The notes beneath the pieces are model-generated. The model ran no database searches. It was not told the DNA's origin and saw nothing but the letters and a program-made list of their open reading frames with translations. Made by a program: the position numbers and the translations under genes. Shown in pieces: positions 23,993 to 33,005 of a stretch of DNA of 44,843 bases. Position 1 is the first letter of the stretch. Every line of letters starts with the position of its first letter. The DNA is from Comamonas sp. (GTDB lineage: Bacteria; Pseudomonadota; Gammaproteobacteria; Burkholderiales; Burkholderiaceae_C). The stretch lies in NCBI GenBank assembly GCA_015478895.1, contig JADMKK010000006.1:1-44843 (forward strand). Reading direction: 5' to 3'.

Positions 23993-26683
23993 ATGCTGCG
24001 TGAAGGACAAGCCACAGCCATTCAACGGGCTGACTACCAGGCCCCTGCCTGGTGGATTGAAACGGTCGACCTGACGTTCGACCTCGACCCTGCGAAAACC
24101 CGCGTGCTCAACAAGATGCGCGTGCATCGCAACCCGGACGTGCCCGTCCAGGCACTGCGTCTGGACGGTGATGAGCTGAATCTGGCCCGCGTCATGGTCA
24201 ATGGCGGCGGCACATCGTTCAAGATGGAAGGAAGCCAGCTGGTGCTGGAGAACCTGCCCGAAGGCAACGAACCGGTTGAACTGGAAATCTTCACCACCTG
24301 CGCGCCCGCTCAGAACACCAAGCTGATGGGTCTGTATGTGAGTGAAGGCACGTTTTTTACGCAGTGTGAGGCAGAGGGCTTTCGCCGCATCACCTACTTC
24401 CTGGACCGCCCCGATGTCATGGCCATGTACACCGTGACCTTGCGCGCCGCCAAGGAGCACTACCCGGTCTTGCTATCCAACGGCAACTTGGTCGAAGAAG
24501 GCGAGCTCGACGATGGCCGCCACTTTGCCAAATGGGTCGATCCGCACAAAAAGCCCTGCTATCTGTTTGCCCTGGTGGCCGGCAAGCTGGTGGCCCGCGA
24601 GCAAAAAATCAAGAGCCGCGCCGGCCGCGACCACTTGCTGCAGGTGTTTGTTCGCCCCGGTGACCTGGAAAAAACCGAGCACGCCATGAATTCGCTCATG
24701 CACTCTGTGGCATGGGATGAGGCGCGCTTTGGCCTGTCATTGGATTTGGATCGCTTCATGATCGTCGCCACCAGCGACTTCAACATGGGCGCGATGGAAA
24801 ACAAGGGCTTGAACATCTTTAACACCAAGTACGTGTTGGCCAGCCAGTCCACTGCCACCGATGTAGATTTTGCGAATGTGGAAAGCGTGGTCGGCCACGA
24901 GTATTTCCACAACTGGACGGGCAACCGCATCACCTGCCGTGACTGGTTCCAGCTGAGCTTGAAGGAAGGCCTGACGGTTTTCCGCGACCAAGAGTTCAGC
25001 ATGGACATGGCGGGCACGCCCTCGTCGCGCGCCGTCAAGCGCATTGAGGACGTACGCGTACTACGCACCGTCCAGTTCCCCGAAGATGCGGGCCCCATGT
25101 CGCACCCTGTGCGCCCTGACAGCTATGTGGAAATCAACAACTTCTACACCGTCACGATTTACGAAAAGGGTTCGGAAGTGGTACGCATGCAACACAACCT
25201 GGTAGGCCGTGAAGGCTTTGCCAAGGGCATGAAGCTGTACTTTGAACGCCACGATGGCAGCGCGGTGACTTGCGATGATTTTGTGCAAGCCATGGCCGAT
25301 GCCAATCCAGACAGCGCTTTGACCCAGCACCTGGAGCAGTTCAAGCGCTGGTACAGCCAGGCTGGCACGCCGACGGTCAAGGCCGATGGCCAGTACGACG
25401 CAGCCACGCAAACTTACACGCTGACGCTGTCGCAAAGCTGCCCCGCCACCAGCGGCCAGCCCGAAAAGCTGCCGTTTGTGATTCCCGTGGAAATGGGCTT
25501 GCTGGGCCAAGACGGTGCTGCACTGCTTTTGCAGCTACAAGGTCAAGCTGATCGCAGCAAAAGCCAGACCTTGGTGCTGACTGAAGCACAGCAAACGTGG
25601 GTGTTTACCGATGTGCCACAAGCGCCGGTGCCCTCACTGCTGCGCAACTTCAGTGCGCCTGTTGTACTGAATTACGAATTTAGCGATAACGAGCTGCTCA
25701 CACAGCTGGCCCATGACACCGATTCCTTCAACCGTTGGGAAGCCGGTCAGCGCCTTGCACTGCGCTACGCATTACAGGCCGTTCAGTCTGAGGGAGCAGT
25801 CGCAACAGATGTATTGCCTGCAAATTTCATAGCTGCCTTGCGCGATGTGCTGCGCCACCCCACATTGGATGCGGCCTACAAGGATCTGGTGCTGGCCCTG
25901 CCTTCGGAAGGCTATATCGCCGAGCAGTTGGATGTGGTCGATCCACAGCGCATCCACGCCGTGCGTGAATCCATGCGCTTGCAACTGGCCACTGCATTGC
26001 AAGCCGGCTGGGCCTGGGCCTTTGAGACCTATGGTGATACCGGCGCTTACCGCCCTGACCCGGTTTCCACCGGCAAACGCTCGCTGTCTGGTACTGCCCT
26101 GCTGATGCTGTGCTTGGCTGCGCAAACCACTGGCGACACCGTCTGGCCGGGCAAGGTTTACCAGCGTTTCAAGGACGCGGGCAATATGACGGACCGCTCC
26201 AACGCCCTGTCTGCCTTGGTTAACAGCGGCTCTGGATTGGCCAAACCTGCACTGGAACGCTTTCACGCCATATTCAAAAATGAACCTCTGGTGATCGACA
26301 AGTGGTTCAGCCTGCAAGCGGGCGCCTGTGATCGTGCAGGCGATGTCTTGCCAGCCGTCAAGCAGTTGATGAAGCATGCCGATTTCAGCCTCAAGAACCC
26401 GAACCGCGCCCGCAGTCTGATCTTCAGCTACTGCAGTGCCAATCCTGGCGCATTCCACCGCTTGGATGCGGCAGGTTATGTGTTCTGGAGCGAGCGCGTG
26501 ATCGAGCTGGACGCGATCAACCCCCAAGTGGCTGCGCGTTTGGCCCGAGGCATGGATCGCTGGAGCAAGCTGGCAGAGCCTTACCGCACCGCAGCCCGCG
26601 AGGCTATTGCCCGTGTAGCGTCCAAGCCCGAGCTGAGCAACGACGTGCGCGAGGTTGTCACCCGCGCCTTGGGCAGCAATTAA
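23993..26683 (+). CDS. pepN: Aminopeptidase N (M1 family)
   Basis: PepN removes N-terminal residues from peptides in the cytosol. The 896-residue protein is of E. coli PepN type (870). The substrate-anchoring motif GAMEN is at 266-270. The zinc site HEYFH has His302, Glu303 and His306, and the third ligand is Glu325 in LSLKEGL, 19 residues after the second His as required. The C-terminal helical domain typical of the PepN subfamily fills the rest. The start ATG 23993 has AAGGAA 7-12 bp upstream and lies 11 bp after prfB, so co-transcription is likely. No defect was seen. Confidence 0.97.
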   Translation: MLREGQATAIQRADYQAPAWWIETVDLTFDLDPAKTRVLNKMRVHRNPDVPVQALRLDGDELNLARVMVNGGGTSFKMEGSQLVLENLPEGNEPVELEIFTTCAPAQNTKLMGLYVSEGTFFTQCEAEGFRRITYFLDRPDVMAMYTVTLRAAKEHYPVLLSNGNLVEEGELDDGRHFAKWVDPHKKPCYLFALVAGKLVAREQKIKSRAGRDHLLQVFVRPGDLEKTEHAMNSLMHSVAWDEARFGLSLDLDRFMIVATSDFNMGAMENKGLNIFNTKYVLASQSTATDVDFANVESVVGHEYFHNWTGNRITCRDWFQLSLKEGLTVFRDQEFSMDMAGTPSSRAVKRIEDVRVLRTVQFPEDAGPMSHPVRPDSYVEINNFYTVTIYEKGSEVVRMQHNLVGREGFAKGMKLYFERHDGSAVTCDDFVQAMADANPDSALTQHLEQFKRWYSQAGTPTVKADGQYDAATQTYTLTLSQSCPATSGQPEKLPFVIPVEMGLLGQDGAALLLQLQGQADRSKSQTLVLTEAQQTWVFTDVPQAPVPSLLRNFSAPVVLNYEFSDNELLTQLAHDTDSFNRWEAGQRLALRYALQAVQSEGAVATDVLPANFIAALRDVLRHPTLDAAYKDLVLALPSEGYIAEQLDVVDPQRIHAVRESMRLQLATALQAGWAWAFETYGDTGAYRPDPVSTGKRSLSGTALLMLCLAAQTTGDTVWPGKVYQRFKDAGNMTDRSNALSALVNSGSGLAKPALERFHAIFKNEPLVIDKWFSLQAGACDRAGDVLPAVKQLMKHADFSLKNPNRARSLIFSYCSANPGAFHRLDAAGYVFWSERVIELDAINPQVAARLARGMDRWSKLAEPYRTAAREAIARVASKPELSNDVREVVTRALGSN

Positions 26684-26694
26684 TAGCAAAAACT

Positions 26695-26730
26695 GCTGCT
26701 AGCCCTTATAGAGCAAGGGCTAGCAGCTAT
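26695..26730. repeat. Best-preserved copy of the dispersed intergenic repeat (perfect hairpin)
   Basis: GCTGCTAGCCCTT (26695-26707) and AAGGGCTAGCAGC (26715-26727) form a perfect 13-bp stem with a seven-base loop, ending in TAT. It lies between pepN and fbp, 11 bp after the pepN stop. The T-tract after it is interrupted (TATATTTTTAAAT), so it may also act as a terminator. Diverged copies occur at other gene boundaries in this window. Confidence 0.75.
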
Positions 26731-26778
26731 ATTTTTAAATAGCAAGGCAGTTGACCTGCCTGCACGAGGAGAACCTCT

Positions 26779-27792
26779 ATGACACGTCGTGTCAGTCTGA
26801 CCCGCTACCTGGTTGAACAACAGCGCGCCGATGGCCGCATCCCCCCCCAGCTGCGTCTGCTGCTGGAAGTGGTGGCCCGTGCCTGCAAGCGCATTAGCTT
26901 TGCCGTGAACAAAGGCGAACTCGGCGAAGTCATGGGCAGCGCAGGTAGCGAGAACGTGCAAGGTGAAGTGCAGAAAAAGCTGGACATCATCGCCAACGAA
27001 ACGCTGATTGAAGCCAACGAATGGGGCGGCCACTTGGCAGCCATGGCCTCGGAAGAAATGGAAGGCATTTATGTAGTGCCCAACCGTTATCCCCAAGGCG
27101 AATACCTGCTGATGTTTGACCCACTGGATGGCTCGTCCAACATCGACATCAACATGTCGATTGGCACCATCTTCAGCGTGCTCAAAAAGCACGATGCCCA
27201 TCCCGGCGTGCATGACAGCGATTTCTTCCAACCTGGCAATCAGCAAGTGGCGGCGGGTTACTGCATCTACGGCCCTCAAACCACTTTGGTGCTGACTGTG
27301 GGTGATGGCGTGGCCATGTTCACCCTGGATCGGGAGCAAGGCTCTTTCATCTTGATCGAAGAGAACATCAAGATCCCGGAAGACACCAAGGAATTCGCCA
27401 TCAATATGTCGAACATGCGCCACTGGGATGAACCCATGAAACGCTACATTGACGAATGTCTGGCTGGCGAAGATGGCCCACGCGGCAAGAACTTCAACAT
27501 GCGCTGGGTGGCCGCGATGGTGGCCGACGTACACCGTATTTTGTGTCGTGGCGGCGTCTTCATGTACCCCTGGGACAAGCGCGAGCCGCACAAAGCCGGC
27601 AAACTGCGCCTGATGTACGAAGCCAACCCCATGAGCTGGCTGATCGAGCAGGCCGGCGGCGCCTCTACCAACTGCCGCGAACGCATCATGGACATTCAGC
27701 CCACCGAATTGCACCAGCGTGTTGCCGTGGTGCTGGGCTCCAAAAATGAAGTAGAGCGTGTGACTCGTTACCACCTCGAAGCTGATAAGTAA
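26779..27792 (+). CDS. fbp: Fructose-1,6-bisphosphatase, class I
   Basis: FBPase hydrolyses fructose-1,6-bisphosphate to fructose-6-phosphate, the committed step of gluconeogenesis. The 337-residue length and motifs are those of class I: the metal-binding DPLDGSSN (114-121), [13 protein letters not shown] context, and [20 protein letters not shown] near the C-terminus. A strong ribosome site (GAGGAGA) precedes ATG 26779. It is followed by an intrinsic terminator. The long antisense open frame over it is a codon-bias shadow. Confidence 0.97.
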   Translation: MTRRVSLTRYLVEQQRADGRIPPQLRLLLEVVARACKRISFAVNKGELGEVMGSAGSENVQGEVQKKLDIIANETLIEANEWGGHLAAMASEEMEGIYVVPNRYPQGEYLLMFDPLDGSSNIDINMSIGTIFSVLKKHDAHPGVHDSDFFQPGNQQVAAGYCIYGPQTTLVLTVGDGVAMFTLDREQGSFILIEENIKIPEDTKEFAINMSNMRHWDEPMKRYIDECLAGEDGPRGKNFNMRWVAAMVADVHRILCRGGVFMYPWDKREPHKAGKLRLMYEANPMSWLIEQAGGASTNCRERIMDIQPTELHQRVAVVLGSKNEVERVTRYHLEADK

Positions 27793-27809
27793 CCATTCGC
27801 TGCCTCTCC

Positions 27810-27846
27810 AACCCTGCCTTGTTCAGCACATCGCAGGGTTTTTTAT
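27810..27846 (+). terminator. Intrinsic terminator of fbp
   Basis: AACCCTGC (27810-27817) pairs with GCAGGGTT (27833-27840) and is followed by TTTTAT, 18 bp after the fbp stop. Confidence 0.85.
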
Positions 27847-27976
27847 GAAAACCAGTGCTTGACGCCCTACAGATAGCCCCCTAGTTCTCACCATACTTTG
27901 GCGTGATTGCCATGCTTGAAGCTTGGGTACTGTTAAAGTGGGCTCATCTAATTTATTCACCAACGAAAGCAATACA

Positions 27977-28165
27977 TTGGCGACTCCCAACTACGGATAC
28001 GAAAAACGTCAACGCGAACTGGCGAAAAAGAAAAAGAAAGAAGAAAAGCTGCGCTCAAAAACTGACCGCAAAGATAGCCCGCTGGCGCCCATGACTGAGA
28101 CGGACCAGGCTGACAACCCTGCCCCCGTAGCTCCAACTGTAGAGCCTGACGCCGCAGCGCAATAA
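27977..28165 (+). CDS. Small lysine-rich hypothetical protein
   Basis: This 62-residue protein is strongly basic in its first half (GYEKRQRELAKKKKKEEKLR) and acidic and Pro-rich in its second half. I chose the TTG at 27977 because LATPNYGYEKRQRE resembles how short homologues in Burkholderiales begin; the frame also stays open from ATG 27923, and the ribosome site is weak for both. No TM segment or known domain is visible. The basic coiled-coil-like part suggests nucleic-acid or ribosome contact, but that is speculation. It is convergent with the DUF3297 gene, sharing the hairpin at 28196-28216. Confidence 0.6.
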   Translation: MATPNYGYEKRQRELAKKKKKEEKLRSKTDRKDSPLAPMTETDQADNPAPVAPTVEPDAAAQ

Positions 28166-28189
28166 GTTGCCCGGCAACGGCGAATCTGC

Positions 28190-28216
28190 ACAAAAAAGGC
28201 CGCTTCATGCGGCCTT
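28190..28216 (-). terminator. Intrinsic terminator of the DUF3297 gene
   Basis: AAGGCCGC (28196-28203) and GCGGCCTT (28209-28216) form a perfect 8-bp stem. On the minus strand the hairpin is followed by TTTTTTG. The plus-strand small gene ends 24 bp away and may use it too. Confidence 0.8.
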
Positions 28217-28254
28217 CGAAATTTAAAGCGTGCGCACAGTCGTGCCCGTCGCTT

Positions 28255-28500
28255 TTAGCGGTAGTACGCCTCGACAGTGCCTTTAATCTTGATCAGCAAC
28301 GGGCGACCCTTGCGATCCAGCGTTTTGCCAGCAGGCACTTTGACCCAGCCTTCGCTCACACAATATTCTTCGACATCATTGCGGTCTTTGCCGTTGAAAC
28401 GAATACCGATATCGTGCTCAAACACTTCGGCGACAAAGAATTGACTGGCAGGGTCGATGGACAAATGGTCTGGCAATTCGGGGCGGGTAGATTCAGTCAT
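28255..28500 (-). CDS. DUF3297 family small protein
   Basis: This is an 81-residue protein of the DUF3297 family, function unknown. Recognisable parts are PELPDHLSIDPASQFFVAEV, IGIRFNGKDRNDVEEYC and GWVKVPAGKTLDRKGRPL, ending in KGTVEAYYR. Start ATG 28500 (MTESTRPELPDHL) has GGAA 8 bp upstream; the ten-codon extension to 28530 has none. It follows the ABC ATPase gene on the same strand at 88 bp, so the two may be co-transcribed. A terminator follows. Confidence 0.85.
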   Translation of the reverse strand: MTESTRPELPDHLSIDPASQFFVAEVFEHDIGIRFNGKDRNDVEEYCVSEGWVKVPAGKTLDRKGRPLLIKIKGTVEAYYR

Positions 28501-28588
28501 GGTCTTATTCCAATTAATACATTGGGCCAAGCAAGGCCCACTTCAAACATGGGGCAATTGTCCTTGATTTGTTTGGCCCGCTGCACGT

Positions 28589-29275
28589 TCACAGCAAACA
28601 CCCGGCCTCTATCGTCAGCGTCCGTTCGCACTGTGCAGCAATACCGCGATCGTGCGTTACGAGCACCAGTGTCGTACCCTGCTCCTGGTTGAGTTCAAGC
28701 ATTAAATCCATCACGGCCGCACCCGTGGCAAAGTCCAAACTGCCGGTGGGCTCATCGGCCAGAAGGACTGCAGGACTGACCACAAAGGCACGCGCCAGCG
28801 CGACGCGTTGCTGCTCGCCACCGGAAAGCAGTTTAGGGTAATGACTCAAGCGCATGCCCAAACCTACACGTTCCAGCATTGCCTGTGCTTGCTGGCGGGC
28901 GCCTCGCACTCCCGCCAGCTCTAAGGGCAACATGACGTTTTCTAAAGCCGTGAGATTGCCCAGCAACTGAAAACTCTGAAAGACAAAGCCGATTTTCTGG
29001 CCCCTGAGCTTGGCGCGGGCATCTTCATCGAGGGCAAACATATCTTGTCCTAACAGGCGCACTGTCCCACTGGTAGGTGTATCCAAGCCTGCCATCATAG
29101 ACAGCAAAGTACTTTTACCTGAGCCGGAGGCGCCCACAATCGCCGCCGTTTGCCGCGGTAGCAAATTGAAATGGATATCTCGCAAAATATCTAGCCTGCC
29201 TGCAGAGTCAGTGACTGACTTGGACAAATGATCCACCTCAATCACAGGCGGAATGGCATCGACGGAAGCTGACAT
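28589..29275 (-). CDS. ABC transporter ATP-binding protein (YbbA/LolD-like)
   Basis: This 228-residue ATPase has Walker A GASGSGKST (48-56), the Q-loop in FVFQSFQL, signature LSGGEQQR (150-157) and Walker B VLLADE (170-175). Its family is that of YbbA, LolD and MacB-like ATPases, which act with FtsX-type permeases on lipoprotein or lipid-related substrates. No permease lies in this window: the next gene downstream is DUF3297. It is divergent from a TesA-type lipase, and the same ybbA-tesA divergent arrangement is known in E. coli, where a YbbP permease follows ybbA. Its start overlaps the region upstream of tesA, with only 20 bp between the two starts. Confidence 0.92.
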   Translation of the reverse strand: MSASVDAIPPVIEVDHLSKSVTDSAGRLDILRDIHFNLLPRQTAAIVGASGSGKSTLLSMMAGLDTPTSGTVRLLGQDMFALDEDARAKLRGQKIGFVFQSFQLLGNLTALENVMLPLELAGVRGARQQAQAMLERVGLGMRLSHYPKLLSGGEQQRVALARAFVVSPAVLLADEPTGSLDFATGAAVMDLMLELNQEQGTTLVLVTHDRGIAAQCERTLTIEAGCLL

Positions 29276-29295
29276 TGAAAGGCCTTGTAATAAGC

Positions 29296-29940
29296 ATGCA
29301 AAACGCGCAAAAACACTTCAACCGCCGCCACTTTATCGCGTCTGCCACCGCGCTGGTGGGCTTGCCCTCAGCATGGGCCAGTACCACGACGCATATCCTG
29401 GTGCTCGGTGATTCGTTAAGCGCCGAATATGGGTTAGCCAAAGGCACAGGCTGGGTAGCTTTGCTGGAGCAGCGCTTGGCCGCACAAAAAAAATTGGTCA
29501 AGGTCACCAATGCCAGTGTCAGCGGAGACACAACCTCCGGCGGCCGAGCACGTCTACCGCGATTGCTGGCCCAGCACCAGCCCAGCATTGTGATTATTGA
29601 ATTGGGCGGCAATGACGCGCTGCGTGGGCTGCCCCTGCAAGGCACCCAGGACAACTTGCGCTTTATGACCCAGGCAGCACAAAAAGCAGGTGCCAAAGTA
29701 TTGCTACTAGGGATGCAGATTCCGCCCAACTACGGCAAAAAATATGCCAAAGATTTTGAGAGCGTTTTTGCTGTTGTAGCCAATGAGGACAAGGGCATGC
29801 TGCTTCCATTTTTTCTCAAAGGCATTGCTGATAGTCCCAACGCCAGCGAATTTTTTCAATCTGACCAGATTCACCCCAACGCCAAAGCGCAGCCGATCAT
29901 GCTCGACAACATGTGGCCTTTGCTTGCACCCTTGCTGTAA
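29296..29940 (+). CDS. tesA: TesA-type SGNH esterase / lysophospholipase with Tat-like signal
   Basis: TesA-type enzymes are periplasmic serine esterases acting on acyl-CoA, aryl esters and lysophospholipids. The mature part shows block I GDSLSAEYG (nucleophile Ser40), the GGND block (Asn106) and the DQIH block with Asp190 and His193, so the catalytic set is complete. The 214-residue product starts at ATG 29296. The N-terminus MQNAQKHFNRRHFIASATAL has twin arginines followed by Phe and a hydrophobic stretch, then AWAS as cleavage site. That is Tat-like rather than the plain Sec signal of E. coli TesA. A TTG at 29275 would add seven codons and overlap the divergent ATPase start. Confidence 0.9.
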   Translation: MQNAQKHFNRRHFIASATALVGLPSAWASTTTHILVLGDSLSAEYGLAKGTGWVALLEQRLAAQKKLVKVTNASVSGDTTSGGRARLPRLLAQHQPSIVIIELGGNDALRGLPLQGTQDNLRFMTQAAQKAGAKVLLLGMQIPPNYGKKYAKDFESVFAVVANEDKGMLLPFFLKGIADSPNASEFFQSDQIHPNAKAQPIMLDNMWPLLAPLL

Positions 29941-29970
29941 ATATTGCTTAGAAACGCATCTTCTACGAAG

Positions 29971-31866
29971 TTACGGCAAAGGGACAGGAATGATCGCTTG
30001 CAGGCATGTGCCCTTGCGACTTGAAAGTATGTGCAAGTGCCCACCAACACGCCGCATGCGGGACTGCATGCTTTGCATCCCCACGCCCATGCCTGCACTT
30101 TGCACGGCAGGCACATCAAAACCAACACCATCATCTTGCAGCGTGACGTGCCAGTCACCATCATTTGACTGGGTGCACTCAAGGGCCAGCGTTTTGGTTT
30201 GGCTGTGCTTCAAAACATTAGAAAACGCTTCTTCCAGCACCCGTGCCATCGCCATACATTGCAGGGCCGTGGGGGGGCGCTTCCAATCGTTCTCCACACG
30301 CCAGCTTGCGGAAATACCTAACTCGTCCAAGATCATGGTGAAGCGGTAACGCAATGGCGCAAACCACATTACTGGACTTTCGGGCACGGTGATTTCTCGG
30401 CTGGAGCCCACATCGATGAGTTGCCGAAGATCATCCCGCAGCACTTTGAGCATGGACAGCACGCGGTCCTTTGCCAGTTGGGGCTCAGCCTGTTCCACCA
30501 AGGCCAGTGAGCGCACAAGACTCCCACCCAGACCATCATGCAAATCGTGCGCCAGGTGAACGCGCTCTTGCAGCTTGGCATGCACCAGTTCTTGGGCATG
30601 TTGTTGGGCCAGCACTTTGGAAAGCTCCTCGCGCGCTTGGTGCACCCGCTGCTGCAACTCCACATTAAAGCTGTCAATGCGACGCATGTGCGCAGCCACT
30701 TGCCAGCCCATTAATCCGGCTAAAAAGAGCGTGGTGATAGGCCCGAAAAGGGCAGACCACGCCTGGTCATAGTCCCACACGTTATGAGGCACTGTTACGT
30801 CGTGCAAAGCGATGATCAAAATCACTATCCAGCAGCAAGCCATCCATAAATGATTCGACTGGCGGGTTTGCAAACTGCGAACGATCACCAATACACAACT
30901 CACGTTCACCAGCACAGAGCCCCAGCCAAAAAAGATGTTGATCACTGTCTGAGAGTGATTAAAGGCAGGGAGGAATGCGCACACCGTTACCAGTGCTGTC
31001 ATGCCCCATGTGAACTTTTCCAGCCTCGGCCAGTGCAGATGCATATACCGCAGGGAGAACATCCAGAAACTTTGCGCATACAGCACAAAACACGAGGCCG
31101 ACAATAGCGATTGCAGCAAGTTGTTCAGCCCCCATAGAGGCTCAGAATGCAGCAGCCCCGCCAGATACACCATCCATAGCAATTGCATCAAACCGAACCA
31201 CAGATAAGTGCGCTCCGTGCGTCGCCACAGCCAGACCATTAAAGCAATACAGCCAAGGGTGGCAGACATCGCGGCAGTCAGCATGAAACCGGTGCGCTGG
31301 CGCAGCTCCCGGAACTCATGCTGATCGCGGATGGCGTCGTGGCTGTTGACATTCACATAGCCTAAGCCGGAAGTGCCCACGCCATAGCCAGCCACGCGCA
31401 CCCAGACCGTATGTGTTCCGGCTCGCTGCGAGGTGTCGACAGACCACCAACGTGGCCGATTACCACTGCGCGAGTAGGTGCCAGACATATGCCGATCTCG
31501 CCAAAGCAACTGCTCATTCCAAAATACTGCCCCCGCCAAACGAATTCCCGAAATGGCAAGCGCCCAATGCTCTTGCGGGCATGGAATCAGCCAATCAAGC
31601 CGGTACCAGCCCGTACCTCGCCAATTTCCTAATCGTTCGTTCCAGCTGTCGGGAATTGACACAGGCTCCCAGCCTTGCACAGGGCGCTGGCCTGCCGCTA
31701 CTTCTTTCGCGAACCAGGCACCTTGCATCTGCGGCGTACAAGACACCGTTGGGGCACCCCCCTCTAAAGCCTGCGACCAGGCCGAATTACCAAGCAACAA
31801 AAAACACAGCAGCAAACATGCAAGGCACCAGCGTTGCCAATGTTCTAAACGACCCTTGTCTGTCAT
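29971..31866 (-). CDS. Histidine kinase with 7TM (DISM-type) sensor, HisKA_3
   Basis: This 631-residue kinase has a signal sequence (about 13-31), a periplasmic jelly-roll-like sensor (GTGWYRLDWLIPC ... SGIRLAGAVFWN, about 55-180), then seven hydrophobic helices (about 195-405), as in 7TMR-DISM proteins. A coiled coil leads to a NarL/DesK-type HisKA_3 domain (RVHLAHDLHDGLGG) with phospho-acceptor His443. The ATPase domain has the N box (LEEAFSNVLKHS) and G box (QDDGVGFDVP). The gene overlaps the upstream response regulator by 4 bp (ATGA), so the two are translated together. The ligand is unknown; carbohydrate-like binding is a guess from the jelly-roll fold. Confidence 0.88.
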   Translation of the reverse strand: MTDKGRLEHWQRWCLACLLLCFLLLGNSAWSQALEGGAPTVSCTPQMQGAWFAKEVAAGQRPVQGWEPVSIPDSWNERLGNWRGTGWYRLDWLIPCPQEHWALAISGIRLAGAVFWNEQLLWRDRHMSGTYSRSGNRPRWWSVDTSQRAGTHTVWVRVAGYGVGTSGLGYVNVNSHDAIRDQHEFRELRQRTGFMLTAAMSATLGCIALMVWLWRRTERTYLWFGLMQLLWMVYLAGLLHSEPLWGLNNLLQSLLSASCFVLYAQSFWMFSLRYMHLHWPRLEKFTWGMTALVTVCAFLPAFNHSQTVINIFFGWGSVLVNVSCVLVIVRSLQTRQSNHLWMACCWIVILIIALHDVTVPHNVWDYDQAWSALFGPITTLFLAGLMGWQVAAHMRRIDSFNVELQQRVHQAREELSKVLAQQHAQELVHAKLQERVHLAHDLHDGLGGSLVRSLALVEQAEPQLAKDRVLSMLKVLRDDLRQLIDVGSSREITVPESPVMWFAPLRYRFTMILDELGISASWRVENDWKRPPTALQCMAMARVLEEAFSNVLKHSQTKTLALECTQSNDGDWHVTLQDDGVGFDVPAVQSAGMGVGMQSMQSRMRRVGGHLHILSSRKGTCLQAIIPVPLP

Positions 31867-32570
31867 TCAATCAGTCCATGCTGGCGCGCCAAAAGGATGG
31901 CTTTCGTGCGAGAGGAAACGGCCATCTTTTGATAGATATTTTTGATATGGCACTCTACGGTGTGTTTAGAAAGCGCCAAACGCTCTGCAATCTCTCGGTT
32001 CGTCATACCTTGCGCCACCATGCTCAATATCTGCTGCTCACGCTGCGTTACGGTGACTCGGGCGCTTACCGCCTCAGAAGAGTTTGAAGTGCTAGAAGCG
32101 GGCGATGTCATGAGCGAGAACTCATGCAGCAGACGTTTGGCAATAAATGGATCAATCGGCGCGCCGCCCCGCAAAGTACTGGCAATTCCGAGTGTGAGTT
32201 CGAGGTCATCCCGCTCTTTGAGCAGGTAGCCCGTGGCACCAGCCCGCAGCGCACCTAAAATGGCATCTTCCGTGCTCCATGCAGAGATCACCAAAATTTT
32301 CATCGATGCATCGCAAGCACGCAATTCCTCGATTACCTGCTGCCCCGAGCCATCAGGCAAACCCAAATCAATCAGCGCCAAAGATATCGCTTCTGATGCA
32401 TATATTTTTCGTGCTTCCGCCACGTTGCGCGCCCACAGCAAGCTGGTTGCTTCATAGCCCATTCCCAGCAGCAACGCGCACAGACGCTGGGTCACAGCAG
32501 GCTCATCTTCCACAATTAGCACAGGGGCTGCCAGAAAAAGTTGGTGCTTAAAAGTGGGATGCTGATCCAT
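31863..32570 (-). CDS. NarL/LuxR-type response regulator
   Basis: This 235-residue regulator is the partner of the 7TM kinase. The receiver domain has the acidic pair Glu21-Asp22, phospho-acceptor Asp68 in LALIDLGLPDGSG, Ser96 in LVISAW and Lys118 in YLLKERDD. A Ser/Thr-rich linker leads to a LuxR HTH (about 173-225; TQREQQILSMVAQGMTNREI, LSKHTVECHIKNIYQ). Being first, it is the promoter-proximal gene of the operon. Its upstream region (32571-32816) is shared with the tRNA-Ser gene on the other strand. Confidence 0.92.
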   Translation of the reverse strand: MDQHPTFKHQLFLAAPVLIVEDEPAVTQRLCALLLGMGYEATSLLWARNVAEARKIYASEAISLALIDLGLPDGSGQQVIEELRACDASMKILVISAWSTEDAILGALRAGATGYLLKERDDLELTLGIASTLRGGAPIDPFIAKRLLHEFSLMTSPASSTSNSSEAVSARVTVTQREQQILSMVAQGMTNREIAERLALSKHTVECHIKNIYQKMAVSSRTKAILLARQHGLIE

Positions 32571-32604
32571 AGTGCTTCGCCGTTGACCGTCAGAGAGGAA
32601 TGCT

Positions 32605-32659
32605 GCATAGCAAACAAGCTGCTATTGCACCCCATCGTTTGCGCAGTAGCTATCCCTTG
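32605..32659. repeat. Degenerate dispersed repeat copy in the regulator/tRNA gap
   Basis: GCATAGCAAACAAGCTGCTAT (32605 onward) and CAGTAGCTATCCCTTG (32644-32659) resemble the repeat arms elsewhere in the window. It lies 34 bp upstream of the response regulator start and may overlap its promoter. Confidence 0.4.
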
Positions 32660-32816
32660 AAATAAGTAATTTGCTTTTTTAGCGTGATTTGGCGCTGTCC
32701 AGCCGCTCTCTTAGCCATCCTTCATAAGATTCACTTTATTTGCTACGCTTTCAGAAGCAAGAAATACCGCATTCTTGGGTGATTACCCTTAAAAATAGGT
32801 TAAACTTCCGCCCATC

Positions 32817-32907
32817 GGAAGGGTGGATGAGTGGCTTAAGTCGCACGCCTGGAAAGCGTGTGTGGGTTAATAGCCCACCGCGGGTTCGAATCCCGCCCCT
32901 TCCGCCA
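32817..32907 (+). tRNA. tRNA-Ser (anticodon GGA)
   Basis: The 91-nt gene folds as a class II tRNA. The acceptor stem GGAAGGG (32817-32823) pairs with CCCTTCC before the discriminator G and an encoded CCA end. The anticodon arm CACGC-CTGGAAA-GCGTG gives anticodon GGA, reading UCC and UCU. A long variable arm (TGTGGGTTAATAGCCCACC) and the T-arm GCGGGTTCGAATCCCGC follow. Serine is consistent with the class II shape and anticodon. A terminator begins 7 bp downstream. Confidence 0.97.
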
Positions 32908-32913
32908 ATTTAC

Positions 32914-32944
32914 AAAAAAGGTCTTGATTTTCAAGACCTTTTTT
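32914..32944 (+). terminator. Intrinsic terminator of tRNA-Ser
   Basis: A-run plus GGTCTTGA (32914-32927) and TCAAGACC plus T-run (32931-32944) form a perfect 14-bp stem with a three-base loop. The symmetry also makes it usable on the other strand for dctM transcripts. Confidence 0.92.
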
Positions 32945-33005
32945 CGTTTCTGAAGCACATGTTTTGAGATTTAGCCCCAAGCCATCGGCAAGGGCCATCT
33001 TGCAC

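Noticed and set aside
32817-32907. tRNA-Ser as an integration site of a genomic island
   Set aside because: No second copy of the tRNA 3' end, integrase or phage gene was seen in the window.
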